Origin: CAZENU01 sp965222125
GTDB taxonomy: Bacteria > Chloroflexota > Dehalococcoidia > Lucifugimonadales > CAZENU01
Assembly: GCA_965222125.1 (NCBI GenBank)
Contig: CBDCTC010000003.1
Span: 248,001 to 312,000 of the forward strand
Reading direction: 5' to 3'
DNA length: 64,000 bases
Every line of letters starts with the position of its first letter. Position 1 is the stretch's first letter. A program made the translations under genes and the position numbers. Below, piece by piece: positions 33,644 through 42,417 of the stretch. The notes under the pieces were generated by a model. The model was not told the origin of the DNA. It ran no database searches and was given only the letters and a program-made list of their open reading frames with translations.

Positions 33644-34105
33644 CTACTCGGTTTGCGCGGCTTCCAGCACGCGGACGGCGTCGCCGACCGACACGGGCCC
33701 GCCACGCTCCACCGACGCGAGCATTCCGCGGCGTCCCAGCAGCTCGCTGCGGAGCCCCGGCCTGAGCTCGTCCATTCGCCCGCACGGGGGGCAGGCCTTG
33801 AAGACGCGCAAAACGACGTCGCTCCCGATGCCGACGCGCTGGTCCGGCTCGAAGGCCGCGAGATCAATCCCGTCGGTGGTCACGTTCTCGCGCACGTCGC
33901 CGACCGAAAGGCCGAGCGCCTCGACGGTCTCGCGGTCCATGAGCAGCACCTGGTATCCCGCCCGGTCCTCCCGGTCAGTGTAATGCCGGTCGCCTTCGAT
34001 TCCGTGGCCGGTGACGAAGCTGGCGCGCTCGACGAAGTCCAGGGGCTGTCGGCTGCCGGGGTTGATGGTGAGCGAGACTACGCGGCCTTGGGTCGAGTCT
34101 GCCAT
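33644..34105 (-). CDS. MOSC domain protein
   Basis: A 153-residue MOSC (molybdenum cofactor sulfurase C-terminal) domain. HGIEGDRHYTD and RENVTTDGIDL are the usual core pattern, and the conserved cysteine is in FKACPPCGRMDEL. Members bind molybdenum cofactor and move sulfur or reduce N-hydroxylated compounds. ATG 34105 follows GGAGGGCTCCG. No other Mo-cofactor gene is near. It starts 111 bp from the DUF3500 gene, facing away. Confidence 0.85.
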   Translation of the reverse strand: MADSTQGRVVSLTINPGSRQPLDFVERASFVTGHGIEGDRHYTDREDRAGYQVLLMDRETVEALGLSVGDVRENVTTDGIDLAAFEPDQRVGIGSDVVLRVFKACPPCGRMDELRPGLRSELLGRRGMLASVERGGPVSVGDAVRVLEAAQTE

Positions 34106-34216
34106 CGGTCGGAGCCCTCCTGCGACGAATGCGGTAACGGTACACCGGCGGGCACGGGGATTCAAGGACGCGCGTGATATACTCCGACCAGCCCGGCCGG
34201 GCGCCAGGAGATGCAT

Positions 34217-35200
34217 ATGAGCGCCACCTACGCAGCACCCGACACGGCCCGGAGGATGACCGAGGCCGCAACGCGCTTTCTCGAGACCCTCGACGCAGAG
34301 CGGGAAGCGCTGGCGTCGTTCCCGTTCGATTCGGACGACAGGCAGGACTGGCACTACGTCCCCCGGTCACGCGTGGGCCTGCCGCGGGGTCGGATGGACG
34401 GCACCCAGCTCGAGTCCGCCCACGCTTTGATGGCGAGCGGCCTCAGCGCCGTCGGCGCCAGGAAGGCCGAGCAGATCATCCGCCACGAGTCGATCCTGGG
34501 CCGCATAGAGGGCGATTCGGCCCAGTTCTTGCGTGACCCCGGCCTGTACTTCTTCAACATATTCGGAAGGCCCGGAGGCGACGATTCGTGGGGCTGGCGG
34601 GTGGAGGGACACCATCTATCCCTGAACTACACGTTCGACGGCGGCGAGCTACAGTCGCCGACGCCATCATTCTTCGGCGCCAATCCGGCCGAGGTGCCGC
34701 ACGGGCCTGAGAAGGGGCTGCGCATCCTGAAGACGGAAGAGGAGCTGGGCCGAGACCTGTTCATGTCGCTGAACGCGGATCACCGCGCCCGCGCCGTGGT
34801 CTATGCGGACGCCCCGCGGGACATGATCACCAGGGCGGACCGCGAGGTGGCCCTGGGCGACCCGGCCGGGCTGCCCGCGTCGGCGATGACGGCCGATCAG
34901 CGGGACAAGCTCATGACGCTGGTCCGCGCCTACCTCGACAAGAACTCGGACGAGCTGAGGGCGAGGGCGCTGCGCAAAATCGAAGCGGAAGGCGTCGACG
35001 GCATCTTCTTCGCCTGGGCCGGGGGAGAGCAGCGCTGGCAGGGCCACTACTACCGGCTGCACGGCCCGAGCTTCTTCGTCGAGTACGACAACGTGCAGAA
35101 CGACGCCAACCACATCCACTCCGTGTGGCGCGACATAGACTGCGACTTCGGCCGCGACCTGCTCCGCGAGCACTACGAGCACGCCCACAAAGCGCGATAG
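34217..35200 (+). CDS. DUF3500 domain protein
   Basis: A 327-residue protein of the DUF3500 family. The N-terminal half holds SALASFPFD-like ALASFPFDSDDRQDWHYVPR, the middle QFLRDPGLYFFNIFGRPGGD then GWRVEGHHLSLNYTFDGGE, and the C-terminus HGPSFFVEYDNVQNDANHIH then SVWRD. The family is common in bacteria and has no established function. The many conserved His/Trp residues suggest a metal or enzyme role. ATG 34217 is preceded by AGGAG at six bases. Confidence 0.85.
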   Translation: MSATYAAPDTARRMTEAATRFLETLDAEREALASFPFDSDDRQDWHYVPRSRVGLPRGRMDGTQLESAHALMASGLSAVGARKAEQIIRHESILGRIEGDSAQFLRDPGLYFFNIFGRPGGDDSWGWRVEGHHLSLNYTFDGGELQSPTPSFFGANPAEVPHGPEKGLRILKTEEELGRDLFMSLNADHRARAVVYADAPRDMITRADREVALGDPAGLPASAMTADQRDKLMTLVRAYLDKNSDELRARALRKIEAEGVDGIFFAWAGGEQRWQGHYYRLHGPSFFVEYDNVQNDANHIHSVWRDIDCDFGRDLLREHYEHAHKAR

Positions 35201-35218
35201 CGTCGGCGAGGCTACCCG

Positions 35219-35320
35219 CTCAGAGTTGGTGCTCCCACACCCCGTTCACCCCGAGTAGCGCCGATGCTTCGTCGGCGCTACTCGGGGCGCGCGCGCAGGG
35301 TCTCACCAAACGTGACCCGA
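35219..35320. repeat. REP-like hairpin element (copy B)
   Basis: Arms CCGAGTAGCGCCGA and TCGGCGCTACTCGG (about 35251-35288) form a long hairpin with loop TGCTTCG. It is followed by GGTCTCACCAAACGTGA (about 35301), a tail also seen beside the element at 49983-50040 and, in reverse, near 49265. No gene is seen here. Confidence 0.8.
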
Positions 35321-35415
35321 TACCGGACAGGCTCAGCCGCGGCCCGCGGCCGCTGAAAGTAACCTCGATCGACGTTCTTGCCACTACTCTGGCGACGGAA
35401 GGCACCGACGCCCAG

Positions 35416-36615
35416 ATGGCCAACGACGACGACACGGCGCTCGTACTGCTGGCGAAGGCCGGCGACAAGGAAGCATTCGGCATCCTCGTCGACCGCCACC
35501 GGCCGATGGCGCTGCGCATCGCGGGCAGGATGACCGCCAACCCGGACGTGGCTCGCGAGCTGGCGCAGGAGGCGCTGCTGCACGCCTACCTGTCGCTGGA
35601 CAGACTGCGTGACGCGTCCCGGTTCGAGAGCTGGCTGTACGGCATCGTCCTGAACGTATGCCGCAGTCACCGGCGGGCGCAGCGCGAGGACCATGCGTCG
35701 CTGGAGGCGCTGACCGGCGGTCTCCGATTCGAAGCGACGCCGTTGAGCTCGGGCAGCTTCGAGCCCGCCCCCCAGGAGGTCGTCGAAGCAGACGAGCTGC
35801 ACCGGACCGTGCTGCGGGCGGTGGGATCGCTCTCGCCGAAGACGAGGGCGGCCACGCTGCTGTTCTACTACGAGCAGCTCACCGTCGGAGAGATAGCCGC
35901 AACCCTGGGCATCTCGGTCGCCGCCGTCAAGGGGCGTCTGCACAAGGCCAGGTACCGACTCCGCGACCTGCTGGCCGACATACAACCGAGTTTCGGCCCG
36001 ACGAACGCGGGCCAGAAGGAGAGACGAATGATCGACGTAGAGGTAATCGACGTTCTCGATTGGAAGGCGATCAGGGACGATGGCGTGGACGTGGAGGACG
36101 AGAAGCCCAGCACGATGCACGTGGTCGTGATGTACGACTCAGCCGGGAAGCGCATACTGCCGATCTGGATTGGGCCGGCCGAGGGCCAGTCCATAGCCAC
36201 GGGCCTTCGCGGCGTGGAAGCGCCGAGGCCGGGGACGCACGCGTTCGCCGCAAGAATGCTCGAAGGCGTGGGAGCTAGCTTCGAGGAGGCAAGGGTCGAG
36301 CAGCTCAAAGGGGCCACGTTCTACGGGGTCGCCAAGCTGCGGTACGGAGACGACGTCCAGGAGATCGACGCTCGGCCCAGCGACGCGATTGCCATGGCCG
36401 TACACTCGAACAGCCCCGTACGTGTCGCTGAGGAAGTCATGGCCCAGGCGGGCGTCGGGGTGGAGAAGCCCCCTGCCGAGGGCAAGGGACTGGACTCGAT
36501 CCTGGCGAAGGCTCAAGAGTCTCCACCTGCGGCTCACACCGAAGAGCACGCGGAGAAGGCCCAGGCTGCCTGGGAGGACAGTCTAAGGAGACTGACCGAC
36601 TTCCTCACCGAGTAG
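35416..36615 (+). CDS. ECF sigma factor fused to bifunctional nuclease (DUF151) domain
   Basis: A 399-residue frame. Residues about 1-185 are an ECF sigma-70 factor: region 2 (LVDRHRPMALRIAGRMT, ELAQEALLHAYLSLDRLRDA) and region 4 (EQLTVGEIAATLGISVAAVK). From residue about 205 it is a bifunctional nuclease / DUF151 domain (MIDVEVIDVLDWKAI, ILPIWIGPAEGQSIATGL, HAFAARMLEG, YGVAKLRYG). No stop separates the parts. A good ribosome binding site (AAGGAGAGACGA) stands before an in-frame ATG at 36028, so DUF151 might also be made alone. Start ATG 35416 is uncertain; upstream starts are possible. It could regulate transcription, degrade nucleic acid, or both. Confidence 0.82.
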   Translation: MANDDDTALVLLAKAGDKEAFGILVDRHRPMALRIAGRMTANPDVARELAQEALLHAYLSLDRLRDASRFESWLYGIVLNVCRSHRRAQREDHASLEALTGGLRFEATPLSSGSFEPAPQEVVEADELHRTVLRAVGSLSPKTRAATLLFYYEQLTVGEIAATLGISVAAVKGRLHKARYRLRDLLADIQPSFGPTNAGQKERRMIDVEVIDVLDWKAIRDDGVDVEDEKPSTMHVVVMYDSAGKRILPIWIGPAEGQSIATGLRGVEAPRPGTHAFAARMLEGVGASFEEARVEQLKGATFYGVAKLRYGDDVQEIDARPSDAIAMAVHSNSPVRVAEEVMAQAGVGVEKPPAEGKGLDSILAKAQESPPAAHTEEHAEKAQAAWEDSLRRLTDFLTE

Positions 36616-36758
36616 CACGTCAGCCGACGGCCTGCCGCGCCGAGCGCGGCCGTACTGGACTCGCGCGCCGTGGCGTTTCACGCCGCAGGGCGCCTGCGTT
36701 TGCCGAGGGCGGTCCAAAGACGTATCCTGTCGCCATCCTGTTCTGTAGGGTGAGCGCG

Positions 36759-38168
36759 ATGACGATGGTGAAGCCGAACGATGCCCAGATGGGGCAGTAC
36801 ATCCGAGACGGTTACGTCACGCTGGAAACCGGTCTGCCGCGGGAGTTCCACGACAAGCTCTTCCGCAAGACGGACGAGGTCTTCGAAAACGAGGGCAATC
36901 CCGGCAACAACCTCGTGCCGCGGCTGCCCGACGTCGGCAGGGTAGTGGGCGACCCGGCCGTGGCCGGCGCGCTGGCCAGCATCCTGGGCGACGACTACTT
37001 CATGGAGCCGCACCGCCACTGCCACTACAACGCGCCCGGGAGCACGGGGCAGGAGCTGCACAAGGACTCCTTCACGCGTCGCAGGCATCGCACGCGGCGG
37101 GTGCTCGTCTTCTACTACCCCCAGGACACGACGGAAGACATGGGTCCCACGGCGGTTGTGCCGGGCAGCCACTACTACAACACGTCCGACGGCGCTCTGG
37201 ACGGCGGCGAGGAGGTGCTGGTCACGGTGAACGCCGGGGCCGTCGTCATCGCCAACTACGACATCTGGCACCGCGGCACCGCGAACCGCAGCGACCGGCC
37301 GCGCTACATGATGAAGTTTCTCGTAGCCCGCATGTCGGAGCCCGAGATGCCGGCCTCCAACGGCGGCCACGCCGCGTCGGTCGACGGCGGTCGTCACGCG
37401 GCGATGCGGCATCACATGTGGAGCTGGCACTTCGGTGCTGCCGCCGAGAATGGAGGCGCCGGCCGCGGCGGCTCGGTCTCCAGTCTTGTGGACGTCGTGG
37501 CGAGCGGCCGAGAGCGAGACGCGATAGACGCCGCCTACGAGCTCGGCGAGACGGGAGACGCGGCGGTCCCGGGGCTGATCGAGCTGCTCGAGGACGACTC
37601 TGGCCGCGATTGGTGGGCGCAGAAGAGGTCCGCTATCAAAGGCAGAGGGTTGACGTCGCCGTCGGCGAACGCGAGCTACGGCCTCAGCGCGGCCGGCCGG
37701 GCGGCTGTTCCCGCCCTGATCGACCGCACGAAAGACGCCCGTTGGTGGCTCAGAGCAACGGCCGCCGAGACCCTAGGCGACATAGGACCGCCCGCGGCCG
37801 AGTCGGTACCGGCTTTGGAGGAGCTGGCGACCGATGAGTTGTCTGAGGTGAGGTCCGAGGCTGTGCACGCTCTCGGCACGGTGGGGCAGCGAGGGACGGA
37901 CGCGGTTCCGGCCCTCGCGCGCGCCCTGATCGACGAGGACGCGTCGGTCCGGCGCGAGGCGTCGCTGGCGCTGGCGCGCACGGGCGCGCGGGCCGAGTCG
38001 GCGGCGCCGAGCCTGGTAGCCGCCCTCCAGGACGACGACCGCTACATTCGCGGCAACTCTGTCCACGCCCTGTACCGAATCGACTCTGCCGATTCGCGGG
38101 ACGCGCTGCTGCGCTATCTGATGTCGTCCAGGTGGTGCCATTCGACCACCAAGGACAGCACGTATTAG
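36759..38168 (+). CDS. phytanoyl-CoA dioxygenase family protein with C-terminal HEAT repeats
   Basis: A 469-residue protein. Residues about 1-210 are a PhyH Fe(II)/2-oxoglutarate oxygenase: the metal motif is ELHKDSF (HxD), and the distal His is in YDIWHRGTANRS, with the 2-oxoglutarate arginine near it. Residues about 245-450 are HEAT-type repeats (AVPALIDRTKDARWWLRATA, AVPALARALIDEDASVRREA, SAAPSLVAALQDDDRYIRGN). The oxygenase probably hydroxylates a small molecule; the HEAT part may bind a protein. Such fusions are rare. ATG 36759 is chosen after AGGGTGA; GTG 36750 is an alternative. Confidence 0.82.
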   Translation: MTMVKPNDAQMGQYIRDGYVTLETGLPREFHDKLFRKTDEVFENEGNPGNNLVPRLPDVGRVVGDPAVAGALASILGDDYFMEPHRHCHYNAPGSTGQELHKDSFTRRRHRTRRVLVFYYPQDTTEDMGPTAVVPGSHYYNTSDGALDGGEEVLVTVNAGAVVIANYDIWHRGTANRSDRPRYMMKFLVARMSEPEMPASNGGHAASVDGGRHAAMRHHMWSWHFGAAAENGGAGRGGSVSSLVDVVASGRERDAIDAAYELGETGDAAVPGLIELLEDDSGRDWWAQKRSAIKGRGLTSPSANASYGLSAAGRAAVPALIDRTKDARWWLRATAAETLGDIGPPAAESVPALEELATDELSEVRSEAVHALGTVGQRGTDAVPALARALIDEDASVRREASLALARTGARAESAAPSLVAALQDDDRYIRGNSVHALYRIDSADSRDALLRYLMSSRWCHSTTKDSTY

Positions 38169-38198
38169 GTGGGGCCGGCGCGAAGAGATGAGACGGAC

Positions 38199-38496
38199 AT
38201 GAGCACGAAGCTGTCGCCGTACCCCGAGGGAGGGCCGGGCGGCACCTGAAGGCACGGCTGGCCGCCGGTGACGTGCTGGTGTGCGCGATGGTAACGGAGT
38301 ACGTGCGGCCCTCGCTGATGAAGCTGTACGGTCACGCCGGGATTGGCTCGTCTTCTTCGAGTACGAGCACACCTACTTCAGCCCCACGGCCCTTGCGGAC
38401 ACGGTGCTCGCCGCCCGCGACAACGGCTTGCCGCCCATAGCGAAGACGCCTCAGCTCGAGCGCCAGGAGGTCGCGAAGCTGCTGGAGTGCGGCCAG
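38199..38496 (+). pseudogene. HpcH/HpaI aldolase, 5' part (split gene)
   Basis: Reads, with at least two frameshifts, as LAAGDVLVCAMVTEYVRPSL then MKLYGHAG and LVFFEYEHTYFSPTALADTV, and IAKTPQLERQEVAKLLECG. This is the N-terminal third of a HpcH/HpaI aldolase (pyruvate-dependent, metal-using). At about 38496 the aldolase stops and protease coding begins. The rest of the aldolase resumes at about 41222. Confidence 0.75.
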
Positions 38497-38678
38497 TCGA
38501 TTTCCTGGTCTTGGGATTCGCGGCCCCTGGCAGTTCAGGGTCGCTCGTCGTGAACACTGATGGTCAGGTGGTTGGGATGATCAGGGGCCGATGGGCCATT
38601 GACCGCGATGCCGCCGGCAACTGGATATTCCTCTCCTACCTCGCCTCGGGCATAGATGTGGCAACACACCTGCGCTAA
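38497..38678 (+). pseudogene. 3' fragment of a trypsin-like serine protease
   Basis: The frame reads FAAPGSSGSLVVNTDGQVVG and then SYLASGIDVATHLR before a stop at 38678. The GxSGS serine of S1 proteases is present, with Asp of GDSGS replaced by Ser. It lacks His and Asp of the triad. It is out of order with the other protease parts downstream and probably belongs to a different copy. Confidence 0.6.
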
Positions 38679-38755
38679 TTTCCCCCATTAGGCCCGCCCA
38701 GCGCCACGCCCCGCTGGGCGGGTCCCACAGCCTAGGCGAAGCCGAAGGGAGTCAT

Positions 38756-39573
38756 ATGACGCGGAACAGGAAGGCGCAGTTCGCCGGACTCGCCGCTGTT
38801 GACGCTGTCATGCGGTTCCCTGGGGTGAGAGTTGCGGTCTTGACGGCGGCGGTGTGCCTGGTTATCGTGGCGTGTGAGTCGGCACCGGCAGCGACGGTGG
38901 GACCGACTCACACGCCAGCGCTGTGTCCGCGACCCACTCCCACGCTGATCCCGCTCACGCAAGAACCGGCTTTGACGAGAGAGCACCTTTGGGGCACCAG
39001 TACCCAGGAGATCGACATGACTGTGACCATCCCGGCGGAACGGCCGACGTTAGAGAAGATCAAAGAAGTGCGGGACAAGAACAAAGCGCGGATACGAGGT
39101 TACCCCGGTTGGCGGTCTACCTCGGTTGGCGCGTTTCGAGACGCCACGGGAACCCCGTACGAGGGCAAGTAAGGGGTCACCATCGGCGTGGCGAGGATAC
39201 GGGACCAAAGTGAGTTCGAGCCCGACATGCGTATCCCCGGCGTGATCGACGGGGTGGCGGTACGGATTATGGTAGTGGGGAAGATCGTTCCTACCGCGGT
39301 CAAGCTGGAGGTGCCCTATGGATGCTGATAGGGGACACCGACCGCTGCAATCGGGTCTGAAGTTACGCAGCGGCATAGTCGCGGCTCGTGGGCGAGTCGT
39401 GGAAACTATATGGGGCACACTGACCGGCGTGGGGTTTCGCCCGAATGGGACCAAGGTGCTGGTGAGCAACCAGCACGTGATGGCGGGACTGCGTGTAAGA
39501 AACAACGTAAAGAGCTACCAGAGGGCTACTTCGCAGAACAAAATCTATCAGGGTTCTCTCATCGCGACGTCTA
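38756..39573 (+). pseudogene. 5' part of a secreted trypsin-like serine protease
   Basis: MTRNRKAQFAGLAAVDAVMR leads into a hydrophobic stretch and lipoprotein-like cysteine (VCLVIVAC), then a Pro/Thr linker. An in-frame TAA at 39170 and a frameshift near 39320 break it. The reading ends with the catalytic-His segment VLVSNQHVMAGLRV. At 39573 an IS630-type element begins. Across it the frame continues into 40742-41132. The leader and His site show a surface protease. Confidence 0.65.
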
Positions 39574-40743
39574 ATACCAATTGAGCGTAACTAGGCCGGA
39601 AAGCGGCTAGAGATGTTCCAATTGGTTCATCCATGCTGAGTCTACCAGACAGGTGGAGGGCATGAGATGATCGGACGACCGCTTCGAATAGATTGGCGGG
39701 CAGAGGATAGTCCGGAGGCGCTGAAGTCAGCCTACCATGGGGAACAGGATATCACCCTGCGGACTCGGCTACACGGACTGTGGCTGGTGCGTTCGGGGTG
39801 GCAACTCGGTGAGGCGGCAAGGGCGGTAGGGGTTCATCAGCGCACGGTCCAGCAGTGGGTGGGCTGGTATAGAGAGGGCGGTATGGGGGAAGTGAGTGCC
39901 CACAAGATGGGGGGGAGAGGTCAACCCCGGTTTCTGAGCGCGGAGCAAGAGCGGGAGTTGACCGAGGAGGTGTCGATCGGACGTTTCAGGACGGCGGGAG
40001 AGATCAGGGACTGGATAGAGTCTGAGTACGGTGTGAGTTACAAACCGGGCAGCGTCTACAGCCTGCTGTCCCGGTTGGGATGTTCACCGAAGGTTCCGAG
40101 GGGCCGCCATGAGAAAGCGGATCTGGCAGCACAGGAGTCGTGGAAAAAGGGGGCCTCGCAGACAGCCTTACCAGAGTGGGGGTGACATCAGAGACGGCCT
40201 TTGGCTTTGCCGACGAGATGCGAGTGGGTCTGAGGGGGATGGTTCGCAGAGTATGGGGGGCGTCGTGGAGTGAAGGTGGTGCAGAGGGTGCAGATGGTGT
40301 ACCGGTGGACGTACCTGTTCCTGGTAGTGGACGTTCGGAGGGGCAGGCTACAGTGGAGTTGGATCGACTCAATGAAGTCCGAGTCGATAGCAGCAGCGGT
40401 CAATGGCCTGAAGCATCACTCGGACATCGCAGCGCTGGTGTGGGATGGAGCTCGCGGTCACCGCGCCGGGCTGGTCGAGGGCGTAGGACTGCCGACGATA
40501 GTCCAGCCGCCCTACAGTCCAGAGCTCAATCCTGCTGAGCGTGTGTTCCAGGAGGTCCGTCGCTGGGTGGAGGGGAGGGTGTACGAGAGTGTGGAAGAGA
40601 AGATGGAGGCGGTTGATTCCTACCTGCGTGAGTTGGAGTATGATCCTGGTCGCGTACGCTCGTTAACAGCGTGGAACTGGATCAAACACTCAACGCGAAG
40701 TCTTCCAGCACACTATGCGGCCTCATTAGCCTGAAATGGTATA
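39574..40743. mobile_element. IS630-family insertion element
   Basis: About 1.17 kb. Left end TACCAATTGAGCGTAACTAG and, in reverse complement, right end TACCATTTCAGGCTAATGAG form imperfect terminal inverted repeats. TA dinucleotides lie at both ends, as expected for IS630. If the element is removed the protease frame joins smoothly (ATSKVGDVVEEVQVF). The transposase is broken. Confidence 0.75.
39667..40734 (+). pseudogene. IS630-family transposase, two frameshifts
   Basis: ATG 39667 starts an HTH part (LGEAARAVGVHQRTVQQWVG). After shifts near 40150 and 40262 the DDE core reads FADEMRVGLRGMVRR, then LVWDGARGHRAGLV and SPELNPAERVFQEVRRW. The three acidic residues are present. Two indels make it probably inactive, unless programmed frameshifting is used. 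Confidence 0.75.
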
Positions 40744-41132
40744 AGGTAGGGGACGTCGTCGAGGAAGTGCAGGTGTTCTATGGACAGGACAACGTGGTGG
40801 ACCTCGCCATATGCGACCTGGTGGGAGCGACTGCCGAGTCGAAGCTCCACGACTATCCCCGCCACTCCGACCGGATAGTACCCGCTGGCGTCGTGGAACC
40901 GCAGGTCGGCATGAAGGTCACTATGCTGTGTGCCAATACGAACGAGAAGTCGGCAACGATTGTCGAGGTCGGGAAGGAGGTTGATATTGGGGGTGCTGTT
41001 TTCAAGGGCAAAGTGGAACTGGAAGCGGCGACCGTGTTGCTGGCGAAAAAGGACATCTCTCGTGGCTCCCTAGAGACCCTGCTTCGTAACCTTGAAATCC
41101 CGCCTAGCGATTTCCGCCGGGCCTTGCGGTAG
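40742..41132 (+). pseudogene. middle part of the serine protease after the IS
   Basis: Reads KVGDVVEEVQVFYGQDNVVD then LAICDLVGATAESKLHD, giving the triad Asp in VDLAICDL. It ends LETLLRNLEIPPSDFRRALR at 41132 without reaching a GDSGS motif. The protease is therefore truncated. Confidence 0.6.
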
Positions 41133-41221
41133 CCTTTGCAGCGCGACCCGCGCGAACCCACGGATGACGACGGCCTTCTTTGTGCAGCCGGTCAACTTTT
41201 TTGTGCAGAACCGATTTCTTG

Positions 41222-41696
41222 TGCAAAGCCCGGCTACCTCAAGTTTCCGCCTGTCGGGACCCGCGCCATCGCGGCCGGAATGGGCAACAGCGACTACATG
41301 CCCCGCGATCTGAGCACCTTGCGGCACTGGATGGACGAGCAGGATGCCGAGACCACGCTGATAGCCCACATCGAGACCAGGCTCGGCTACGAGAGAGCAG
41401 AGGAGATAGTCGGCGCCCCGGGCGTTGACATGGTCTATGTCGGCCCCGGCGACTTCTCCTTCGAGATGGGCAGGCCCGGCCAGTACGATCATCCGGACGT
41501 GGTCAGGCCCATGGAAGAGATCCTGGAGCTGTGTAAGGAGCACGGCGTACCCTTCGGCACCACCGCATCCGGCGCGGACGGCGCGCGGAGGTGGGTCGAA
41601 AGGGGCGCCAGCTTCTTCCTCGCCGCTGACGAGCTCGGCTTCATCCGCCGTGGCGCGGAGCGGCTCGTGGAAGACTATCGTACGCTGAGGAGCTAG
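41222..41696 (+). pseudogene. HpcH/HpaI aldolase, 3' part (split gene)
   Basis: The frame opens in AKPGYLKFPPVGTRAIAAGM, then AHIETRLGYERAEEIVGAPG, VDMVYVGPGDFSFEMGRPGQ and ends LVEDYRTLRS. This is the C-terminal half of a HpcH/HpaI aldolase, with the metal-binding and substrate-Glu/Asp segments. Together with 38199-38496 it makes one aldolase lacking about 25 residues at the junction. Three TGTGCA copies about 20 bp apart lie just before it (41181-41225). Confidence 0.75.
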
Positions 41697-41728
41697 ACCG
41701 CGTCACATCACGACGCTGGGAGAAAGCC

Positions 41729-42022
41729 ATGTACGGCACAGTCGGGTATATAAGGGTCAAGCCGGGACGTCAGGACGAGCTCGTCTCGCTATTGGAAGAG
41801 TGGCGGAAAGAGCGCAAGCCCAAAGTCCAGGGAGCGCTCGAGGGCTACGTGTTCAAGATGGACGCCGACCCACAGGACTGGATTCTGGTATCGCTCTTCG
41901 AAGATCGGGAGTCCTACTTTGGCAACGCCAACGACCCGGAGCAGTCCCGGTGGTTCGCTAGGTTCATGGAGCACCTCGAGGAGGAGCCCCGCTGGCACGA
42001 CGGAGACGCGCTGCTAACGTGA
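41729..42022 (+). CDS. ABM-fold small protein (quinol monooxygenase-like)
   Basis: A 97-residue protein (MYGTVGYIRVKPGRQDELVS, PQDWILVSLFEDRESYFGNA) of the ABM superfamily. ATG 41729 follows GGGAGAAAGCC. It probably was in one unit with the now-broken aldolase, 32 bp upstream. It looks complete. Substrate unknown; members oxidise quinols or bind heme. Confidence 0.75.
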   Translation: MYGTVGYIRVKPGRQDELVSLLEEWRKERKPKVQGALEGYVFKMDADPQDWILVSLFEDRESYFGNANDPEQSRWFARFMEHLEEEPRWHDGDALLT

Positions 42023-42099
42023 CGCTGGTCGACCGTCCGAGTCTTCTCTCGTCGGGTCGAGTTGCAACGATACCCCACGGGCATCCGGACGCGAATTTC

Positions 42100-42145
42100 G
42101 CGCGACACGCTGCTGTCAAAAGAACCTCGAAGCAACGTGTCGCGC
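42100..42145. terminator. inverted repeat between converging genes
   Basis: Perfect 10-base arms GCGCGACACG (42100-42109) and CGTGTCGCGC (42136-42145) with a loop of about 26 bases. It lies between the ABM gene and the DUF5679 gene on the opposite strand, so it may end transcription from both sides. The loop is long and there is no T-run. Nothing else is seen in 42023-42209. Confidence 0.4.
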
Positions 42146-42209
42146 TCTTGTTCAACCGCGTGTCTGCGGATGCGGACGGATTGAGGCGATCTAGGGGGCC
42201 GTCTGAATT

Positions 42210-42350
42210 CTATCCTTTGCCAATGCGGAACATCTTGGTCCCGCACGTCGGGCATGTCCCCTGAGTCGCGGGCCTGCCGTTCTTCAGGGTCACCTGCTGC
42301 GGGTCGCTGATCTCCCTCTTGGTCCGACACTTGAGACAGTACGCTTCCAT
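42210..42350 (-). CDS. DUF5679 zinc-ribbon protein
   Basis: A 46-residue protein, MEAYCLKCRTKREISDPQQV then TCPTCGTKMFRIGKG, with two CxxC knuckles that bind one zinc. This is DUF5679, common in Chloroflexota and some Actinobacteria. ATG 42350 is preceded by GGAGGCTCTGG. Function is unknown; the basic end and zinc ribbon suggest nucleic acid or ribosome binding. Confidence 0.85.
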   Translation of the reverse strand: MEAYCLKCRTKREISDPQQVTLKNGRPATQGTCPTCGTKMFRIGKG

Positions 42351-42417
42351 CCAGAGCCTCCGATTTTCTAGTGGGGCCAATTGTATCTGCACTTCATCCC
42401 AATCACAAGTCGGTCAG

